In this document: in pieces, positions 40,767-45,723 of the stretch
Layout: the number at the start of each line of letters is the position of its first letter
Position numbering within the stretch: position 1 is the first letter of the stretch
Origin: Clostridia bacterium
GTDB lineage: Bacteria > Bacillota > Clostridia > Oscillospirales > CAG-272
Assembly (NCBI GenBank): GCA_017453325.1
Contig: JAFTKK010000051.1
Coordinates: forward strand, 1 to 45,723
Direction of reading: 5' to 3'
Length of the DNA stretch: 45,723 nt
Translations under genes and position numbers: made by a program
Notes under the pieces: generated by a model
Seen by the model: only the letters and a program-made list of their open reading frames with translations
What the model was told of the DNA's origin: nothing
Databases searched by the model: none

Positions 40767-43097
40767 TTATCTTGTTTTCAGGGTCAACGCGGCCATTTCA
40801 AGTCCGTCTGCCATAGCAAACACGCGCATTCCCTGAGGGTCGGTGCCGAGCCTTACGGCCACGCTGATGCGCCCTGCGCGCATTTTCCGCGTGGGTCTAA
40901 AAACGGTGTCATGCTCGGTGATGTCCGAGCCGGTTGAATAGATCTTGCAGTCTCCTGCCGCAGTAAAGCTGACGGTGGGTGTGGCGTCGGGCACCTCATT
41001 GCCGTTCTCATCGACCGCATAGCAGGATAAAAGGGCCATATCCTCGCCATTTGCGGTGATATCAAGCGTATCCTGCACGAGACACAAGCGGCGCGGCGCC
41101 CCTGCGGTAACGCGCTCGTCACGTGCAACCGCCTTGCCGTTTTGGTAAGCAACTGCCTCCAGCTTGCCTGCGGCAAAGGGCACCACCCACTCGGCGTGTC
41201 CATATTTTTCAACCGTGCGCGTACCAAGGCTTTTGCCGTTGAGGAAAAGCTCCAGATCGGCGACATTCGTATAAGCGCGCACCGTGATGGGCTCATTTTC
41301 CCGCCCGCACCAATTCCAGTGCGGCAGCAGATGCACCATCGGTGCATCGGTCCAAAGGGCCTGATTGTGATAAAAGGCATCCTTTTTCTGCATAAAGAGA
41401 TCCACAGCACCGCTTTGTGAGCACAGGCGCGGCCATTGACACTCGCCACGGTGCTCAAAGGCAATCCATTGATAGCCACCGATGATATAGTCGCGTGCCA
41501 TGAGAAATTTCCATGTGCCCTCTCGCGCAAGAAAATAATCGTTTGTATCTCGATCCCACGCGGGCAAAAATTCGAAATTGCGATCAGCTTCAAAATACCA
41601 ACCGCGCGTGGTGCCCGTGGCGCAGCATTCCGATGCCATCACCGCCTTTTCGGGGAAGCGCGCGTGTACTGTGTCGTAGTGCTGCAAATTGTAGTTGACA
41701 CCGATGACGTGATTTTGGTCATAGATCGTGCAAGTATCGGGGTGATCGACCGCCGCCATGATAAAGCGCGTATCATCCAGCTTACGCGCAAACGCCATCA
41801 TGGTTCGGCAAATGCGCGCGCCCTGCTCGGTGCTTTGGTGCGGCTCCTCGTTGCCGACCGACCAGAAGATCACACCGGGGCGGTTGCGGTCACGCTTCAT
41901 CAGCATTTCAAGCTGTGCAAGCCCCTCCTCGGTCGATTCAAACCAACGTGTCTCGTTCAGAACGATAAAGCCGTTCTCGTCCAGCGCATCCATCAGCGCC
42001 TCTGCCTGCGGATAATGACTGGTCCGATATCCGTTTGCGCCCATTTCCTTCATCAGCTGCACCTTGTAGCGATGAATGTTATCGGGCACGGCCTTACCGG
42101 TAAGCCCGCAGTCGGCATGACCGCAAAGCCCCTTGATGATGTATTTTTTGCCATTGATGCGCAGGCCGTCCTTGGCATCGCAGGCAAGCGTGCGACAGCC
42201 AAAGCGCACATCAACTGCATCTACCGCTTCACCGTTTTTGATGACGGTTGTTTTGAGCGTATATTGATACGGGTCATCCGGTGACCAAAGGTGTGCACCT
42301 TCCAGCAAAAGCGCGGCGTGCAAAACGCTTTTATCCTTTTGTGCTACCGTGCCTTCAACGCTTGCTGCACAGATCAACCGACCCGTTGCATCAAAAATTT
42401 CTCCGCGTATTGTAAAACTCTCCGTATTGACGCTATCATTGCGAATGGTTGTTTCGGTTTTTACCGTCCAACTGCCATTCTCTAACACGGGTTTGGCATA
42501 AACGCCCCAAAGGTCAATGGATACAAGATCGGTCTTTTGCAGCCATACGTGGCGGTAAATGCCGCCACCCTCATACCACCAGCCCTCGTTTTCCTCGGTG
42601 TTGACATAGACCGAGAGCACGTTTTTTGCATCAAAGCGCACCACATCGGTGATATCCACCTCAAAGGAGGTGTAACCGCAAAAATTATGCTTCATCAAGC
42701 AGCCGTTGAGATACACGGTGGCGTGTGTGGCAACACCCTCAAAAAAGAGTGTAATGTGGCGGTTGCGGTCCTTTTCGTCAAGAGTAAAATACTTCACGTA
42801 CCATGCATTGTCGCGCTTCAGATAGCCACCTGCCAACGGATAGTCCTCGGAGGGAATGCCGCCGATCACGTAGTCGTGCGGCAGCTCCACCTTATCCCAA
42901 CGCTCGCTTTGGTGGGCGATATTGTTTTTGCTTTTCTCGGCGATGGCAATGATGTAATCCTTGCAGGCAGGCCCCATGTGATATCGCTCGGTTTTGGCAC
43001 ACAGATAGTCAAATTGCTTATAATTGACGGGTTGCGATGGCTTGATATCTCCTCGGTGAAAATACCAGTCCTTGTCAAAATTAATTTTTTCTCTCAT
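40767..43097 (-). CDS. Glycoside hydrolase family 2 protein (beta-galactosidase/beta-glucuronidase-like)
   Basis: The 776-residue protein has a GH2 N-terminal sugar-binding domain (ELPHDYVIGG, GGYLKRDNAWYVKYF, FEGVATHATVYLNG), an immunoglobulin-like domain, and the TIM barrel (HADCGLTG, YRTSHYPQAEALMDALDENG). The acid/base Glu is in FWSVGNEEP near residue 417 and the nucleophile Glu in VMASECCATG near 489. A C-terminal DUF4982-like beta region (VADLELFLNGKSLGTRTV) follows. It lacks a signal peptide. The frame opens at 43169, but ATG 43097 has AAGGGGGG. It is divergent from the AraC gene. Confidence 0.9.
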   Translation of the reverse strand: MREKINFDKDWYFHRGDIKPSQPVNYKQFDYLCAKTERYHMGPACKDYIIAIAEKSKNNIAHQSERWDKVELPHDYVIGGIPSEDYPLAGGYLKRDNAWYVKYFTLDEKDRNRHITLFFEGVATHATVYLNGCLMKHNFCGYTSFEVDITDVVRFDAKNVLSVYVNTEENEGWWYEGGGIYRHVWLQKTDLVSIDLWGVYAKPVLENGSWTVKTETTIRNDSVNTESFTIRGEIFDATGRLICAASVEGTVAQKDKSVLHAALLLEGAHLWSPDDPYQYTLKTTVIKNGEAVDAVDVRFGCRTLACDAKDGLRINGKKYIIKGLCGHADCGLTGKAVPDNIHRYKVQLMKEMGANGYRTSHYPQAEALMDALDENGFIVLNETRWFESTEEGLAQLEMLMKRDRNRPGVIFWSVGNEEPHQSTEQGARICRTMMAFARKLDDTRFIMAAVDHPDTCTIYDQNHVIGVNYNLQHYDTVHARFPEKAVMASECCATGTTRGWYFEADRNFEFLPAWDRDTNDYFLAREGTWKFLMARDYIIGGYQWIAFEHRGECQWPRLCSQSGAVDLFMQKKDAFYHNQALWTDAPMVHLLPHWNWCGRENEPITVRAYTNVADLELFLNGKSLGTRTVEKYGHAEWVVPFAAGKLEAVAYQNGKAVARDERVTAGAPRRLCLVQDTLDITANGEDMALLSCYAVDENGNEVPDATPTVSFTAAGDCKIYSTGSDITEHDTVFRPTRKMRAGRISVAVRLGTDPQGMRVFAMADGLEMAALTLKTR

Positions 43098-43146
43098 AGT
43101 ACCCCCCTTTATATCGGATATCTCCACTCTAACCCGTTTCCCTGCT

Positions 43147-43171
43147 TTTTGCAAGTCACACTCTTGCAAAA
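43147..43171. promoter_or_regulatory. Perfect 9-bp inverted repeat, likely AraC-type operator
   Basis: TTTTGCAAG (43147-43155), a 7-base spacer TCACACT, and CTTGCAAAA (43163-43171) form a perfect inverted repeat. It covers the -35 box of the AraC gene promoter and lies about 50-75 bases upstream of the GH2 start, so it could serve both directions. Confidence 0.7.
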
Positions 43172-43192
43172 TATGGATAAAAGTGATACAAT
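43164..43192 (+). promoter_or_regulatory. Promoter of the AraC-family gene
   Basis: TTGCAA (43164-43169) and TACAAT (43187-43192) are 17 bases apart, 38 bases before the start codon. The -35 box lies inside the right arm of the inverted repeat, which suggests self-repression. Confidence 0.7.
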
Positions 43193-43229
43193 ATTATAAA
43201 AATAGGCCTTTTATGAGGAGGATATTGCC

Positions 43230-44054
43230 ATGAGAAGCTATTTTGCCAGGGGAAAGGATAGCACGGATAAGCAGCGCGACGAGGCGCTGTTTATCAATAA
43301 CTGCGGCTATTACCGCGAGCTGACTGCCGCATTTTCCGTTTCCCGTCCGCACGGGCGCTCGGACTATCAGCTTCTTTTTTGTGCGCGCGGCAGCATTGCC
43401 GTCGGCAAGCATACGCTGACCGACGGTGATATGTATCTGTTTTTGCCGCACGAGCGTCAGGAATACACCTATCACCCCGCACCCGATGCACGCTATTATT
43501 GGCTGCATTTTACGGGCACGGCAGTCGATTCCCTCCTCGCGGAGCTGCACGTCTGCGGCGGCGCACACGCCTGCGGTGCGCGCACTGACGATGCGGAGGC
43601 ACTGTTTCGTATGATCGCCCACACGATAGGGGAACCGGTTGGAGAGAGCGAGGTGTTTGCCGCCGCCCTGCTGCGACCGCTGCTGCTTTTGATGGTCAGC
43701 AAAAATCCCGCCATGCCGTTTCGCACGGCACTTCGCGCGCTCGATGATTTGCAAAAAGAGGTAAACGTGAGCGAGCTTGCGGCGCATTACGGCATGAGCC
43801 GTGAGCATTTTATTCGCACCTTTTCGGCTTATACGGGGCAAACACCCTATCGATATCGCCAAAGCAAACGCATAGCGCTTGCCAAGATGCTGTTGGCAGA
43901 TACGGCCCTCTCAGTCTCTCTCATCGCCGCTGAGGTGGGGCTTGCCGACCCGCAATATTTCAGTCGATTATTTAAATCTGCGACCGGACTTTCCCCCGCC
44001 GCATACCGCAAAAGCAAGCGCGGCGACGAAACGCCGCAGATGGATAAGGGGTAA
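43230..44054 (+). CDS. AraC family transcriptional regulator
   Basis: The 274-residue product has an N-terminal cupin-like sugar-sensing domain (YQLLFCARGSIAVGKHTLTDGD, YLFLPHERQEYTYHP, YYWLHFTG) and a C-terminal pair of helix-turn-helix motifs: VSELAAHYGMSREHFIRTF and VSLIAAEVGLADPQYFSRLF, ending FKSATGLSPAAYRKS. It probably senses a sugar or glycoside and controls the divergent GH2-isomerase operon. The ATG follows GAGGAGG. Confidence 0.9.
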   Translation: MRSYFARGKDSTDKQRDEALFINNCGYYRELTAAFSVSRPHGRSDYQLLFCARGSIAVGKHTLTDGDMYLFLPHERQEYTYHPAPDARYYWLHFTGTAVDSLLAELHVCGGAHACGARTDDAEALFRMIAHTIGEPVGESEVFAAALLRPLLLLMVSKNPAMPFRTALRALDDLQKEVNVSELAAHYGMSREHFIRTFSAYTGQTPYRYRQSKRIALAKMLLADTALSVSLIAAEVGLADPQYFSRLFKSATGLSPAAYRKSKRGDETPQMDKG

Positions 44055-44081
44055 GTTCGAAGCAACAAGGCAGCAAACGCC

Positions 44082-44139
44082 AAGCCCCTCACAAAGCTTA
44101 AAAAAGAATGAAAATGAGAACCGTTCTCCAAAGGGGCTT
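44082..44139 (+). other. Hairpin with an internal 6-1-6 palindrome (weak Fur-box-like site)
   Basis: AAGCCCCT (44082-44089) can pair with AGGGGCTT (44132-44139). In the loop TGAGAAC-C-GTTCTCC (44115-44129) is a palindrome in which GAGAAC/GTTCTC is perfect. The 7-1-7 layout recalls Fur/PerR boxes, and feo genes are nearby, but the site lies past the 3' ends of both flanking transcripts. Confidence 0.3.
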
Positions 44140-44140
44140 T

Positions 44141-44190
44141 AACAAGAATGCGGCATATCTCTTTCGAGATATGCCGCATTCTTGTTTTTT
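44141..44190 (+). terminator. Strong terminator after the AraC gene
   Basis: A perfect 21-bp stem (44141-44161 with 44166-44186) with a TTTC loop is followed by a long T run. It lies about 90 bases past the AraC stop. From its end to 44328 nothing recognisable is seen. Confidence 0.9.
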
Positions 44191-44328
44191 TAGTTCTTAT
44201 ACATATTTCTTCCATTCGGGACAGTGATGCCTGCGCTTGCGCGCAATCCGACCACCATCAATACGACAGGCCATCATGTATTTCCTATTTTGTCCGAGTG
44301 ACCGAAGCAGATTTTTATCTATATAATA

Positions 44329-44685
44329 TCACTTATCCTTTATTTCTGTAACGGTATATCCGACTCTCTCGATACGAGCCTTGATCGTTGCATCATCAAC
44401 ATCCTCGGCATAGGAAACCACAAGCTCACCCTTTTTCAGATCGACCTTGCCTGCAATACCTGGCATATCGTTAACAATTTCTTCCACTCTGTTTTTGCAA
44501 TGGTCGCAATGCATTCCGGCTACCAAAAACACCTTATGATAGCGAACGCCTGCGAGCTTCTTTTTTTTAGGCTTGTAGCTGCCACCGCCGCAACAACCGC
44601 CCTCACCCTTGAAATGCTTTACGGAGGAAATAACGGCCATGACTACGATAACGGCAAGCACACCGACAATGATGTAATTCCCCAT
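44329..44685 (-). CDS. Membrane-anchored heavy-metal-associated (HMA) domain protein with Cys-rich linker
   Basis: The 118-residue protein has a membrane helix (MGNYIIVGVLAVIVVMAVIS), a GGCCGGG cysteine/glycine patch near residue 32, a lysine-rich hinge and an HMA domain with the metal motif GMHCDHCKNRVEEI. The first 40 residues look like a FeoB-associated Cys-rich protein, so this seems to be a fusion of that type to HMA. It is last in the feo gene group. ATG 44685 has GAGG 6 bases upstream; ATG 44697, overlapping the regulator stop, is possible. HMA domains usually carry Cu(I) or Zn(II), so its role in an iron operon is unclear. Confidence 0.82.
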   Translation of the reverse strand: MGNYIIVGVLAVIVVMAVISSVKHFKGEGGCCGGGSYKPKKKKLAGVRYHKVFLVAGMHCDHCKNRVEEIVNDMPGIAGKVDLKKGELVVSYAEDVDDATIKARIERVGYTVTEIKDK

Positions 44686-44693
44686 CGCGCACC

Positions 44694-45068
44694 TCATTTC
44701 TTCTTTCTGTTATATAGTTCGTCAATTTTTTCGGGCGACATATCCGCAAGAATACCGCATATGGCGATCTCGGTAGTTGCGTTATCTCCGCACAGTTCAT
44801 TCATCTTGTTTTGGAGTACTTCAAAACAGACCTCATATTTATTTGCCAAGATGCGGCCCTCGTCCGTAAAGTGTGCAAGTCCGAAGATCTCCTGATTGAC
44901 CACTCCCATTTCCGAAAGAGATTTTAGCATATTGTGTACGCTCGGCTTGCTGTAATCAAGAGCCGTGGCGATCTCCACGTTCTTGACACCGCAGCCTCCG
45001 CGCGACAAATGCAGCATACAAATCATATACCGTATCTGTGACGATGTGAATTTTACATAGTTATTCAA
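44694..45068 (-). CDS. DtxR/MntR-family metal-dependent transcriptional regulator
   Basis: The 124-residue product has an N-terminal winged helix typical of DtxR/IdeR/MntR: FTSSQIRYMICMLHLS, VKNVEIATALDYSKPSVHNML and SLSEMGVVNQEIFGLAHFTDEG. A dimerisation and metal-binding helix region follows (CFEVLQNKMNELCGDN, EIAICGILADMSPEKI). The frame is open to 45125, but a TTG at 45068 has GGAGG 6 bases before it and gives the expected N-terminus; ATG 45083 lacks a site. It probably responds to Fe(II) or Mn(II) and controls the feo group. Confidence 0.82.
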   Translation of the reverse strand: MNNYVKFTSSQIRYMICMLHLSRGGCGVKNVEIATALDYSKPSVHNMLKSLSEMGVVNQEIFGLAHFTDEGRILANKYEVCFEVLQNKMNELCGDNATTEIAICGILADMSPEKIDELYNRKKK

Positions 45069-45090
45069 GGCTAACCTCCGCATTTCAGAA

Positions 45091-45120
45091 AAGGGATGCG
45101 ACGCTCGGTACGCATCCCTT
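45091..45120 (-). other. Intercistronic hairpin in the feo group
   Basis: AAGGGATGCG (45091-45100) and CGCATCCCTT (45111-45120) are perfect inverted repeats with a 10-base loop, between the Cys-rich protein and the regulator. On the minus strand only a short T run follows, so partial termination or RNA processing is possible. Confidence 0.55.
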
Positions 45121-45124
45121 AACA

Positions 45125-45316
45125 TTATTGTTTATCGTTGTCTTTGTTTGCCTCGACGTGACCACATCCGCCGTTGCAATTTCCTCCGCACCCTTTTGCG
45201 TAAGGACAACCGACACACTTTTCACCGCGCCGCTTGGCGCGAACGATATAAAATACCGCTGCACCAACGATAAGCACGATTGCGGCGATTGCGATATAAT
45301 CAACGATACTCATCAT
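45125..45316 (-). CDS. FeoB-associated Cys-rich membrane protein
   Basis: The 63-residue protein has one membrane helix (VDYIAIAAIVLIVGAAVFYIV) followed by a positive stretch and a cysteine cluster EKCVGCPYAKGCGGNCNGGCG. This is the pattern of the small proteins encoded after feoB in many Firmicutes; they are thought to assist ferrous iron uptake. Its ATG overlaps the feoB stop by one base (TAATG). Confidence 0.88.
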   Translation of the reverse strand: MMSIVDYIAIAAIVLIVGAAVFYIVRAKRRGEKCVGCPYAKGCGGNCNGGCGHVEANKDNDKQ

Positions 45317-45723
45317 TAAGCGCCAAGAGCGTATTCGGCCTTAAGCTGCTTGTTCTTTCTGATAATCATAAAGGTGAAGATTGCGGCAATAGCAAGCGTG
45401 ATTACCCAGCCGACGATGGGCATCCAAGCTGCGCCGAAGCTTCCGCCCGTAAAGAGCGTACCGAAGAAGAATACGAGGAATCCGATCACATATCCAACCG
45501 CAAACTGAAGTCCGATACCCGCAAAAAGCCACTTCTTGCTCTTGATCTCGGAGTTCATTGCGCCAAGAGCTGCAAAGCAAGGAGGTGTAAAGAGGTTGAA
45601 CATCAGGAATGCAAGACCCGCAACAACGGAGATACCACCCATGTTGGATGCACCGATTGCGCCAACAGCCTCGAGATCCTCATTGATCAGATGCTCAAAC
45701 ATAAATACGGTTGCAAGAGTGGA
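45316..45723 (-). CDS. feoB: Ferrous iron transport protein B, C-terminal part (runs off the window)
   Basis: The frame is open to the right edge and gives the last 135 residues. They include FNLFTPPCFAALGAMNSEIKS, the conserved 'PPC-AA-GA' segment of FeoB's gate region, and two more membrane helices ending in a short lysine-rich tail. FeoB is the GTP-dependent Fe(II) permease of the inner membrane. The start, G domain and most membrane helices lie outside the window. Confidence 0.88.
   Translation of the reverse strand, partial: STLATVFMFEHLINEDLEAVGAIGASNMGGISVVAGLAFLMFNLFTPPCFAALGAMNSEIKSKKWLFAGIGLQFAVGYVIGFLVFFFGTLFTGGSFGAAWMPIVGWVITLAIAAIFTFMIIRKNKQLKAEYALGA

Overview
The window reads as chromosomal DNA of a moderately GC-rich member of the Firmicutes, class Clostridia, most likely a gut Oscillospiraceae/Christensenellales-type lineage. 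The signs are a sporulation master regulator (Spo0A), GerW/YtfJ and a SleB-type cortex hydrolase, the ScpA/ScpB/M50-protease block, an infC-rpmI-rplT operon with a leader attenuator, Shine-Dalgarno sites of AGGAGG type, and sigma-A promoters that nearly all have exactly 17-bp spacers. The lineage is inferred from gene content only. No rRNA, tRNA, CRISPR array or transposase gene was seen.

Left part (1-19.7 kb): almost everything is on the minus strand and is core housekeeping. In the order of transcription: infC-rpmI-rplT; a SPOUT rRNA methyltransferase, dprA, topA, trmFO, plsX and rnc; smc (with its own promoter), ftsY, rdgB, yhbY, nadD, yqeK, rsfS and leuS; rpsU (own promoter and terminator); and a truncated DUF218/YdcF-like ORF. 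Many junctions are ATGA overlaps, suggesting translational coupling. Two details stand out: infC uses an AUU start behind a leader with an intrinsic terminator, and the start region of yhbY is present three times in tandem, leaving two 12-codon mini-ORFs with good ribosome binding sites.

Middle (19.7-34 kb): the strand switches. A sn-glycerol-1-phosphate dehydrogenase gene (araM) is divergent from infC. It is followed by a 0.7-kb intergenic region that encodes, on the minus strand, a probable structured RNA of about 230 nt with its own promoter and terminator. Then come plus-strand genes: lon, engB, two tandem histidine-phosphatase genes, lysA, an M50 site-2 protease, scpA, scpB, a DUF2953 protein, gerW/ytfJ, a D-Ala-D-Ala carboxypeptidase, an RluB-type pseudouridine synthase and spo0A.

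Right part (34-45.7 kb): an accessory zone. A SleB-like hydrolase gene is followed by a palindrome-rich interspersed repeat, then a small cassette with an XRE repressor, palindromic operators and a divergent frameshifted small ORF. The cassette is bracketed by a duplicated 90-bp segment. Next are a CpsB/YwqE-type PHP phosphatase and a glycan locus: a GH106-like protein, a fucose-isomerase-like protein, a GH2 beta-glycosidase and an AraC regulator with a perfect 9-bp inverted repeat in the divergent promoter region. The window ends with the 3' part of a feo iron-uptake operon: the C-terminus of FeoB, a FeoB-associated Cys-rich protein, a DtxR-family regulator and a membrane-anchored HMA protein.

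The best candidates for something undescribed are the orphan structured RNA at 21.24-21.47 kb, the triplicated yhbY initiation region at 5.06-5.25 kb, and the XRE/operator/frameshift cassette at 35.25-36.07 kb.
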